Of a stretch of DNA of 64,000 nt, positions 48,031 to 57,781 are shown piece by piece (the stretch's first letter is position 1; every line of letters begins with the position of its first letter). The notes under the pieces are model-generated. The model had not been told where the DNA came from. It was given only the letters and a program-made list of their open reading frames with translations, and did no database searches. The stretch is taken from positions 24,366,078 through 24,430,077 of the forward strand of contig OY829537.1 in NCBI GenBank assembly GCA_963691705.1, read 5' to 3'. The translations under genes were made by a program, and so were the position numbers. The stretch is from Viola odorata (taxonomy: Eukaryota > Streptophyta > Magnoliopsida > Malpighiales > Violaceae).

Positions 48031-48230
48031 TTTCTCCGGTTTTATTTAACTGACGTTTTGTGTCATTTTTCTTGCTCTTAAATAACTGACAACTTTTAAA
48101 TCTACATGTTATTTATTGCCACTCTACTACCCTTGTTGCTGAACTGCTACTGTCTTATTTAATTTTTTATTAATTTTTCTTAAATTTTATGCACAACCAT
48201 AAAGGGTCGAGTAAATAAAACCGAAGGGAG
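48031..48230. mobile_element. Stowaway-like MITE, 200 bp
   Basis: Terminal inverted repeats (left TTTCTCCGGTTTTATTTAAC; right end complementary CTCCCTTCGGTTTTATTTAC) and TA on both sides (48029-48030, 48231-48232), the TA target duplication of Tc1/mariner-derived MITEs. Confidence 0.75.
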
Positions 48231-48708
48231 TAGAAAGCATGGGCAAGAGTTTGGGGATAGGGCCCTCCTATATTTTTTTCAAAACTTCCATCATAGTCCA
48301 TTAAGTTTAATTTTTTTTTATGTAATCTTACTTTTTGTCAATATTTACCCCTCTATTTTTAAAAAGTTTCTAATATAGTTCTTAACTTTAGGTTTTACTA
48401 AAAAAGATTATATAAATATAAACTGGGTATTTTAAAATTAATTTCATACTTATTTATTTAAACAAATTGTAATAATTGAAAGATATGCTATAATAATACA
48501 TACATGACATATTTGCTAATATTATAAAGTCAGTAGCTCTAGTGTTATTGCTTATTTAAATAGGTATATAATCAAGGTTAACACTTCCGTTTTTCCGTTT
48601 CTTTCATAATGGTTGTCATTTGGCTGTATCGGTTTTAGTAGTTATGGGTTATCATTTTATCTTTCATTCCAACATTAATCTATCTCATAAAAAGAAAGGT
48701 AAATTATA

Positions 48709-48934
48709 CTCCTCCGTTCCACATTAAACGTCTTTTACTATTTGGACACACATATTAAGGAGGCCGGATAACACACTATTTGATCCCCAAAAATTTCGTA
48801 CTTTTTTTCGAACGTACATTAATTCTTAATATACGTTCGGAAAAAAGTACGGAATTTTTTGGGGTCAAATAGTATATTATCCGACTTTCTTAATATGCGT
48901 GCCCAAATAGTAAAAGACGTTTAATATGGGACGG
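48709..48934. mobile_element. Stowaway-like MITE, 226 bp, family 1 copy
   Basis: Starts CTCCTCCGTTCCACATTAAA and ends in the matching complement ...TTTAATATGGGACGG, with TA flanks (48707-48708, 48935-48936). Long inverted arms share the CGTACTTTTTT..CGAACGTACAT core with the copy at 53828-54047. Confidence 0.85.
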
Positions 48935-48936
48935 TA

Positions 48937-50002
48937 TTAACTAATTAATTAAAACTTGACTAAAATTAGAAATAAATATTAGTTGTGTCCGATGTTCGGA
49001 TTTTGATGGGTCACGTTAACTCTTAACATATTAGTTGTGTAGATATTTGGATTTATAGGTGGATGTGAGATTCAAATTTGAAATCAGAATTTCTACTGAT
49101 AGATTTGATACTAACAAAACGACCAATGAGCTATATAGAAATATTGGTAGAACCCATCCCTCCTTTTTACTTATTTTTTCTATTCATTCCTTTTACTTCG
49201 ATGATAAAAAAAGAAAATTATTAGTTTATAGACTTTAGAACCAAAATTTTGTAATTAGTTTTATAGTTGTTTTTTATGAAAGATTTAATCTAGATCTAGT
49301 TTCAATGTTGTACATTATTCGATGGTGTATTATTTCACCCTTTGAGTATTTGTTCCTTTAAATGGAGGAAAGTTTAAATTCATCTGGTAGGTATTAGGTT
49401 GTTCTTGATTTAGTCTCTATCAAATTAACTCTACTATCTTTAACACTTTTTATTTGTACCAATTTAGTTATATTATTACTATTGATTTATTTTTTTATGT
49501 TAAATTTCACGTGATCAAACAACCTAATTCGCACCATAAATAATAATTGACAATCGTTTTTACTCTGGAGCAAGTATTATCTTTTTTATTAATTTTTTTC
49601 ATATTTTATAAAATTTATTTTTAATGCTAAAATAATGCTACTAAACTATAATGATTATTTATCGCGCTAGTCAATATTGTGGTGTCAATTGGGTTACTCG
49701 ATCAAAAAAGACTTGACGTAAAAGTGAATCAACACTAATGGTAGGATCAAATTGATATAAAAATGAAATACTAAGGTTGCAAAATTAACTTTAATAAGAT
49801 GAGAAAAAACTCATACACGAGGGATAGATTTGAACTTCCCCCATATTAAATGATGCTAATGGTTAAGTTCAATGCTGAGAAGTAAGACCTAACGAGTACT
49901 TGCTACGTTGGTTGTTGCACTTTTTATTTGAGACGTGCCATGGTCGACGGATCTGGGGCGACGACTTTGCAATTGATGGCACTAGTTTAGGACTATCACA
50001 TA
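48937..50002. other. AT-rich intergenic DNA
   Basis: No gene or named repeat seen. Confidence 0.5.
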
Positions 50003-50829
50003 GGGTAAGGTAGGGTTGTCCACCGAAATACCGTACCGAAATACCGTCCGAACCGAACCGAAATAACGCAAATTCGGACGGTATTTTTCCGACCGAATTT
50101 ACTATTCGGTAATTCGGTACGGTACCGAAATAATTTTCGGTACGGTACGGTATGGATTTGGGTACCGAACCGATTAATACTTTTAATTACTCATTCCTAT
50201 TCTTCCTTCGTATCTCCTCTCTTCTTCACTCTCACTCTCAATCCCTAAATCGCAACAGAGCAAAACCAATCACTCACACCCACCTCTCCTCTCTCAAACC
50301 CATCACCGCCACAGCCTCACCCTCCTCCATCGCCGCCGACACACCCACCTCTCCTTTCAAACCCATCGCCAGCGACACCCATTTCTCCTCTTAAACTCAC
50401 TTCTTCGATTTGTCATTTCTACATCTCGGCATCTCCTCTCTTCTTTTTCAATTTCTGTTCTCTTCTTCTCCTTCACTCTCCAAATCTCAATCCCTCACCG
50501 GGCTCACCCTCTCCAAATATTCTGCAAATCTGCTTCTGCTCTCTTTCCATATTTGTTAATCATTCCGATTTATGGTAATACCCCTTTTGCTCTTTCTGTT
50601 CTCTTGAATTGATGAGGTTTTTAGTGTTTCATCGAGCATTGTAGTGTAATTAGCGACTGAGGTCGTTCTTAATTGAGATTTTCTATGGTTTATTGAATTC
50701 ATGGAAGTTGTAGCAGTTTGGGTTAATATGAATGGAACCGCTTAGCACTTAGATGGTCGATTTTGGAGTTCTGGTTAGGGTTAGGGTTTGAGTTTGATTT
50801 GAAATTTCTGGGTTAGATTGTTTTGGGCA

Positions 50830-50880
50830 ATGGAGCTCCTTCCTCTTGAAGTCATTGGTAACATGAAGTCTCGGCTAGGG
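50830..50880 (+). pseudogene. Possible captured first exon of an F-box gene
   Basis: A start codon followed by a reading frame for MELLPLEVIGN and SRLG, which resembles the beginning of an F-box (LPLEVIGNILSRLG). The preceding 600 bp is CT-rich and leader-like, as a captured 5' UTR would be. Only about 17 codons, so this is tentative. Confidence 0.3.
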
Positions 50881-51570
50881 AGTTTTCTACAATTTTTTAA
50901 ATTGTTTCTTCCCTATGCCGATAAGTATAGTAATAGGATGTGAATGTTGGACAGAAGTGGTTTCCATTTATTTCCTTTCTTTGTTATATGCCATTTTACT
51001 TTCTATGAATTCTTGTCCCTGTGTTGCTGCAATCACACGGTACACCTGATTTCCACGAGGATCAAAGTACAAACATGCATTTTAACAATGAAGATTGTTG
51101 TTGATGATAATGGACAGTGTAGATTGCATGGTATGACTCTGCAGTTTGTATTCATCAGATCAGTTGTTGATTTCATGGAGTAAAGGACAGGAGAGTTCTT
51201 GTCATATTTTCCTGTTTGTTAAGACTGTGATGTCTATGATGTGTTTAAAGGTTTTAAACTCTTGCAGTGCACAGAAAGAATCTGATAATTGCTAGCTACA
51301 CAATGTATATTTGCTCTTAACTTTACTAGAAACATCAAGAAAACACTATAATGATGTCCTACATTCACTACCTCAAAATGAACTATAAAATGATGTAGAT
51401 ATGGGCAGCTAGGCTTTGTTTGTTCGATGGGGGAATTATTAGGAATACTTTGATGAATATTTTGTTTTGCGATATGCTGAAGAAGGGGAAGAAGTATTAG
51501 TTCCCCAAAAACTATAGACAATCGGTCTTGGTGTCTTATTAATTCTCATCACTTCACTGTCAACAGCATG

Positions 51571-51883
51571 TCATGTATCTTTCAAGTCATCTCCTGCTGT
51601 GTTTCTAGGTATCATTCCTGAAAATTATTATTTTAAGCAAAATTAGAAGAGAGCATGTGTGAATTGATGTATAGTTTGTGCTTGAATGATGACAGTAAAA
51701 AGCCACTAAAATAAGTCTATATGCACCATGTATATTCTTTATATCATGTATCTTTCAAGTCATCTCCTGCTGTGTTTCTAGGTATCATTCCTGGAAATTA
51801 TTATTTTAAGCAAAATTAGAAGAGAGCATGTGTGAATTGATGTATAGTTTGTGCTTGAATGATGACAGTAAAAAGCCACTAAA
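51571..51883. repeat. Direct duplication with period 173 bp inside the Pack-hAT
   Basis: About 139 bp starting TCATGTATCTTTCAAGTCAT at 51571 is repeated nearly identically from 51744, separated by 34 bp. Confidence 0.85.
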
Positions 51884-52189
51884 ATTATTTAGTTCTTCTT
51901 TCTATTCCTTTATTTTTACATTTATATTTCTTGGTTTAGCATAGTACATTGTTTGCTGCTGTGTGTATCACCTACTTGAAAAGTGGCCATAAACTAGTAA
52001 CTTGACCTTAGTTTTAGTGGAACTATTGAAAGCAGTCATGCTGTCAGAATGTTGTTGTGTAGACTACAACTTTTCGTACTGAATATTTTGATAATAGTTA
52101 TTATATTATGGAATTATTGTAATGTGCTGGCTTTCCATCTAGCAGTTAAACTCATTCATTTGAACTTGTTTTTTTCTTTTTCATACCAG

Positions 52190-52436
52190 GCTTTCAGGTA
52201 TGCCACTCACTTGGAGGAGGCACTGGTTCTGGCATGGGAACACTTTTGATATCAAAGATTAGAGAGGAATACCCTGAATCCCTGATAGGATGATGCTTAC
52301 ATTCTCCATTTTCCCATCACCAAAGGTCTCAGACACTGTTGTAGAACCATACAATGCCACCCTCTCAGTGCATCAATTGGTAGAGAATGTTGATGAGTGC
52401 ATGGTTCTTGACAATGAAGCACTTTATGACATCTCC
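52190..52436 (+). pseudogene. Captured beta-tubulin gene fragment (intron end plus exon)
   Basis: A pyrimidine-rich intron end and CAG at 52189 are followed by a phase-1 exon start reading [19 protein letters not shown], the tubulin GTP-binding signature GGGTGSG, then [27 protein letters not shown] and [14 protein letters not shown]. The homology then stops. An extra 8 bases (52272-52279 versus 52280-52287, CCCTGAAT/CCCTGATA) shift the frame in the middle. The fragment covers about 80 codons of the 445-residue family and keeps a gene-style intron border, so it was copied from DNA, not cDNA. Confidence 0.92.
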
Positions 52437-52787
52437 TGTTATGATATTGGAATTAATTATTTGTTATGTTGTTGGAATTAATTATTTATGTACTATTGGA
52501 AACTGAAAATTATCATTGCTTAAAAAACTGTTCGGTATTTTGGTATACCGAAATACCGTACCGAACTAATTTTGGTATTTCGGTATGGTACCGAAATATA
52601 ATTTGGTACGGTATGGTAAGTTTTTTGGGCGGTTCGATATACCGAATACCGAAATATTTCAGACGGTATACCGATCTACCGTCCGATGGACACCCCTGGG
52701 GTAAGGTGTGCCTACACTACGTATTATTACTAATAGTATATGCACATTGGGTTAGCCCCTTTGTTAAGAAAATGGTTCCTTTATGTA

Positions 52788-53278
52788 CCTCTTCGTCTCA
52801 AAATAGTATTCCCTCCGTATTTTATTAGATGTCATTTTTTTAGTTTTCACAATAATCAAAATAATTATTAAATTACAATTATTGTATAATTATTGACTAA
52901 ACTGCCCTTATTAATTATCAACTAGTTTCTTTTTTAATTTTTCTCTAAAAAGTGATTAATTTAAAATTATTTAGGGTTAATTTTATCACGGACTACAAAA
53001 AGTGATCTTGAAAATTGAAATACGACACAATTAAATGGACAAAACTATTTTTAAAAAAAATCACGACATCTAAAAAATATAGAGAGAATAATCGATTAAG
53101 ATTATTTCAGACAAATCAATTAATTATTGAATAGTCTATTTCTCTTTCATTAAAAACCAACATTAGAAATTGGTAAGATTGATAGTAAACTAAAAGCTTT
53201 CTTTAAATTCTACAAATGACTATTATTGTGAAATAAAAAATTACACTTAAAGAGATTATCATTTTGAGGCGAAGAAAG
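52788..53278. mobile_element. Outer Stowaway-like MITE, interrupted
   Basis: Left end CCTCTTCGTCTCAAAATAG and right end complement CTTTCTTCGCCTCAAAATGA, with TA at 52786-52787 and 53279-53280. A second MITE sits 21 bp inside its left end. Confidence 0.6.
52809..53088. mobile_element. Inner Stowaway-like MITE, 280 bp
   Basis: Ends TTCCCTCCGTATTTTATTAG and, on the other strand, TTCTCTCTATATTTTTTAG, both followed by ATGTC, with TA at 52807-52808 and 53089-53090. Nested in the MITE at 52788-53278. Confidence 0.75.
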
Positions 53279-53280
53279 TA

Positions 53281-53827
53281 TTTTTTTTTTTCTTTATATA
53301 CAAAAATCGAGCATTGTAACATTAGTTAAGAATGAGAGTGTCAAAATCACACTAACTATATATTAATAAATAATTATATATTTTATGCTAGAGGATTAAT
53401 TATATGGTTAATCCGAGTGGTTTGTTGGGACCTCCCGTATCTGTACTAGAAGTTCAGGACTTGGACTTTTAAATTTGATAGAGATTGTTCTCCCTTCTAA
53501 AAACACCAAAAGAAGAGCGTGGCTCAAGTAAAAGTCTCAAAGCCCGCCATATATTGCCTCACCTGCTTATGATAATTTCAGCCTCTGTTGTTCTTGTAAT
53601 ACATTAGCAGAAAACATTTCAATACCATTGCTGCCTGCCGGACCAAAGTATGTGAAAGGAACCAATTTCATGGATTCAACTAAATCTCATGGACACATTA
53701 CTATATTTTGTACTCCCTCTGTCTTTAAAAGACAGACGCCGGGGAGCAAATCACTTGGTTTTAGGTAATATGGGTTTGCTGGTTGTGTGTCAGGGGGTGT
53801 CTGTGGGCCAATGCAAGAAATTGAGTA
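53281..53827. other. AT-rich intergenic DNA
   Basis: No gene. A lone CTCCCTCTGTCTTTAAAAGACAG near 53712 looks like one end of another MITE, without a partner that I could find. Confidence 0.4.
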
Positions 53828-54047
53828 CTCCCTCCGTCCCATATTAATCGTCGCTGACTTTTTGGACACGCATATGAAGGAGGTCGGATGACTTACTATT
53901 TGAGACAATTTTGCTCTGAATTTTTTCTCGGACGTACATACGTTCGAAAAAAAGTACAATTTTTTTTGGGGTCAAATAATGAATCATCTGACTTCCTTAA
54001 TATGCGTGTCCAAAAAGTCAGCGACGATTAATATGGGACGGAGGGAG
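53828..54047. mobile_element. Stowaway-like MITE, 220 bp, family 1 copy
   Basis: Near-perfect long inverted repeat from CTCCCTCCGTCCCATATTAA to its complement, flanked by TA (53826-53827, 54048-54049). Same family as 48709-48934 but with better preserved arms, so probably younger. Confidence 0.92.
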
Positions 54048-54345
54048 TATTTTTTATTAAAACAACCAAAACGCTGCGTCTTGCTTCTTCTTCTTTCCTT
54101 CTCTCCTGTCATCATCCATCCAACATTTACAGTACAGTACAGGCGGGAAAAATTGCGCCAAATTTTTTAGCTTAGTTCCAAATTACAGTACAGTCCAAAT
54201 TTTATTAATTTTTGTAAATGAAGAACTTGCTCAATCCAATTTTATTAATCTTCTGTAGACCCTTAGCATCATCTATCAGTTGAGTATACACGCTAAAGTT
54301 TCTAGTGTTCTCAGTGTTGTCATGGCTCTTGCAAGTTTTCAATCT

Positions 54346-54795
54346 TTTGTGGTATCATTGCCAGCTCCAGCACCTTGAATAACCAGTGGTTGTTCATTGT
54401 AACGGCGGCTGTAAATCTCCAACTGCACATTGCATCAAATATAACATGTCTCAACAACTTGTTTTGTGATCAGATAACAACTAAGAACTAGAAGCCATAT
54501 ACCAAACAACATATGTTCAGATAAAATTTGATCAACAACACATATTAAGTTGGATTAATTTATTATCAAATCCTGGATTACCTCCTAATTAATGTGGAAC
54601 CCATTGTGCTTACTTTGAACTTTATTCTTATGTTATTGTTGTAATTAGGCCATGGTCAGTCTTTGAATGGAAGTAAATGGAGGAAATACAAGGCTTAAGG
54701 CCAAGAAAAAACTCAGGCTTACCACATTGTCACGCCCTTTCAGTCTTCCTAGAGGAGTCCTTTGGAAGCTCCTTAATGCCAACTTCACATTTGTT
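54346..54795 (-). pseudogene. Homoserine dehydrogenase gene relic, two exons
   Basis: The family reduces aspartate semialdehyde to homoserine in methionine/threonine synthesis. Exon fragment 54723-54795 reads NKCEVGIKELPKD, then (after a one-base loss) LGRLKGRDNV up to a GT donor at 54722. After an intron of about 300 bp, fragment 54346-54423 begins after CAG with LEIYSRRYNEQPLVIQGAG and AGNDTT, the conserved C-terminal signature. Homology ends there. The retained intron means a DNA-level duplicate. No other exons are visible nearby. Confidence 0.65.
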
Positions 54796-55238
54796 GGGAA
54801 AGTAATCCCATGTCAAAGGAATTTGTTAAAGTCCCCAGATTAAACACTGAAATATCAAATATAGAAGCCAATGACAGATTTCAAGAATTTCATAAGATAT
54901 CCATAGATTAAACACTAAAATATCAAAGATGCATATACCAAAAACCTAATATTGGTGGTGGTGTCCTCAAACATTCAAGAACTAATGAGCCAGCAATAAT
55001 ATCCGCAAGAGATAGAGCATGTAGTGCTTAACTATATTCCAAATATTGATGAAAGGTAAGTTTTCATTCCTGAAACATTTTTCAAAATTGTAGCAACTCT
55101 TTTTTTCCTGAAAGGGTTAGGATGAAAACTACATAACAAAAACAAAAACGAGGGAGGGTCGCTAGTACTGATAATGGTTTCAAAATTTCAGAACTAAGGA
55201 CTACAAACAATGCAACCTTGATGGCATTAAATTTATCC
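54796..55238. other. Non-coding DNA up to element D
   Basis: No gene found. The last five bases before the LTR (55234-55238, TATCC) are the predicted target duplication of element D. Confidence 0.5.
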
Positions 55239-56845
55239 TGATGCCTAAATGCACAAAGTAATGTGTATAAAGCAAGTCAAGGTCGAACCACAGAGATTGA
55301 AGGACTAATTTGCTAGCGAACTAGTATGACAAGGCAATATGCAACAAATCTGACCAAAGTAACAATAACAAGGGGGGTTTTATGTTGATTAATAAATTAA
55401 TCAACGCAGAGTAGGGGAGCTAACAAAACAGAATTGGAAAGTACTAATCTAGGGCACGAAAGTAAATCGCAATCCAGGGTAAGAAATGTAAAGTATTATC
55501 CAGAGCAAGAGATGTAAACAGATCGAATGCGGGAAAAAGTAATGAAAAGGATATTAATCAAATGAGACGAGATCTTAGTGAAAGGTGCTCCATTGGGTTG
55601 TTTTCTAGGTCGGCCAGTCATTGGTGCAGAGGTTTTCTAGAGTCATGTGCAAATCTGCTATAGGGACCGCGTTTCCACACCGCATCCCCTGCTTACCTTC
55701 GTAGATAAGAGTCACCCCCCGTTTCCACATATGAGGTGACCTTGACGTTCAGCCGTCCTCCCAGCTACCTTCCTTGTCATCAAAAGGTAGCCTTGACCGT
55801 CCGACCTGTCACGGCTCAAAGTAGGGAGGCTAAATTCAGAACGCCCATGAAGGAGAGGTAAGACAGATCTAGGGCGTGATAGCTCAGCTTGTCAGACTCG
55901 TATCGCATACCCTAGATAACTGTTTACCCCTAGGTGAGGCCTCTCGCGCTGCCTCCCCTAGATGCCTGCTCTAACTCCAGGGCTTCGCGTCAGTTATAAC
56001 CCTGGAATATGACGTTACTCATGCAGAAATACTAAGAGATGATCAAGCTCTTAACAGTTCTAGACAAGCATGTAATGAAATCGATAAACAGTCATGTGTC
56101 ACAAGAGAATATATTAAGCATGCATTAGACCTCTTAGCCAAACCCTACAACCCGTGGAACACCCTTCACCAAGAAAGGGGTATTTAGCTACTCATACTAT
56201 AGTATAAACAGCAAGTATATATAATCATACAATGATAAAACAATAAAAGTAAAAAGGGAGTAGAGTAAACCGATAGATTAATTAATAATCAAAGAGGAAA
56301 GTTGTTGACAATGGCTGCTCTTGGAAGAGGAGAGGATTCCCAGAAATTAAGCACTGAAATTAATGTAAGAAATTATCCCTTGGAATAGCCGTCCTTACAA
56401 AACCCTAAAACTATGCTTATATAGCCTAAGCCTAGCTAGGAGACAAAAACAGCTAAGGGGAAAGGAAGGATCAATGAGGGCGTGACAGCACACGTCCTTG
56501 CAAAAGGAATATTCTGGGATTCCTGGCACGCCTGGTATCTTCTGGAAGCGCCTGGGATTCCGTGCGGATCTCAGAAGATGCTCTTTGGAAGAAGGCTCAG
56601 AACTGTCGAGGCCTTGGGACAGCGCACTGGTCTGGTTCGCGTCGAGGTCTTGACATCGCTCAATCTTCTAGGCCTTGAAACTGGAAATCCACAGAAATGC
56701 TCTCAAATCGCTCCTTTTCGGCCTTTTCCCTCCTTTGATGTTAATCTGCAAATAAAACTGAAATGAAGGTCAAATAGTAACATCGAGCCCCCGAAAGGGC
56801 TAGAAAGGAGGGTGAAACTGAGACTATTAAACATGCTATCAAACA
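55239..56845 (-). repeat. 3' LTR of element D
   Basis: 1607 bp; on the minus strand it begins TGTTTGATAG directly after the PPT and ends AGGCATCA. Length and position fit Athila. The boundaries come from the TG/CA ends and PPT alone, since the partner LTR is not in the window. Confidence 0.75.
56415..56424 (-). promoter_or_regulatory. TATA box in the D LTR
   Basis: CTATATAAGC on the minus strand, about 430 bp into the LTR, placing the transcript start near 56390. Confidence 0.6.
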
Positions 56846-56860
56846 TCCCCACACTGCCCC
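56846..56860 (-). other. Polypurine tract of element D
   Basis: Minus-strand GGGGCAGTGTGGGGA immediately before the LTR's TG. Related AAGTGTGGGGA motifs lie further inside at about 57586 and 57718. Confidence 0.7.
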
Positions 56861-57781
56861 TATGCTCGCCCTCGAGCATAAACAAAATTGGAAAACCACC
56901 TCATTCGTAAACATACGCAATCAACTCCTAATACACAGAATCGGCACGTCATCCAAAAAGCTACACCCAAGCAAAACAAATCCAGCTGCATCCGGCTGAT
57001 AGGATAACGACCCTCCCAACCAGACTTTCCCATATCTAGCCTAATCACCAGCAGTCCTCGCATAGGCATGTATTTGCACTCATTCTCAGAATAAAACAAG
57101 TGTTTAGGCTATCACTCATGAATGCAAATAACACAACACAGGCATGGTTTGCACGTCAATCCGAGTACTGTAGAACACATGCATGGGCAATCAACAATCG
57201 GGAAAACATCGCATCAGCAAATAGAAAGAAAAGGGGTCGAAAGAGTTAGAAAGGTGGAAGAGGGGAGAAAAGAAGGAAAGAAAAGAAAGAACCAGGCAAA
57301 ACCTGGTTGGATCCCTTGGCTGGGAAAAAGAGAAGTGGCGAGACAGCTTCCATTGAGGGCACGAGATGTTTCGAGGACTAGACAGAGGTCTTCTTTCGGG
57401 GCCAGGAAAGCCTTCGAATTGAAGCTTCGGAAGCGGATGCTTTTTCTTGGACGCTCGGAGCCTTTCTCCTCTTATTTTGAGATAAAATCAAAATTTTGAT
57501 TTTGATTTTTATTTTTATTTTTTAGAGTAGGAGCACGAAGCAGTTACAAAACTGCTTCCAGCATCGATGGTGACTTCTTTTTCGTTTCCCCACACTTGAA
57601 CATTTCGGGGGCTCAAATCGCTTGAATGATCTAGGGCTCGAAACTCTTTCGAGCTTTTGCTTTTTCTTGCCCTAGATCTCTGCTTTCTGCTCTGAAGTCT
57701 TTTGCTTTTGTCTGCTTCCCCACACTTGAACTTGCCTGTGCACTTTAGGTGTCTAGCCCTCGACGTTGCCCTCAATAATTG
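56861..57781. other. 3' untranslated region of element D
   Basis: No gene. GTGTGGGGA repeats at 57584-57600 and 57716-57730 (minus strand) and an AAAATC/GATTTT-rich stretch at 57483-57522. Confidence 0.5.

Larger units (their letters stand above)
50011..52698. mobile_element. Non-autonomous hAT element carrying host gene fragments (Pack-hAT), 2.7 kb
   Basis: Perfect 8-bp target duplications GGGTAAGG at 50003-50010 and 52699-52706 flank imperfect inverted ends TAGGGTTGTCC and CAGGGGTGTCC (opposite strand). Both ends have dense subterminal motifs built on CGGTAC/ACCGAA (50027-50160 and 52530-52685), as in hAT elements. No transposase is encoded. The interior contains a beta-tubulin exon fragment and other transcript-like sequence instead. 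Confidence 0.9.

Noticed and set aside
50152..50394. 80-codon ORF inside the Pack-hAT
   Set aside because: CT-rich leader-like sequence; the frame begins in the hAT subterminal repeats and shows no domain.
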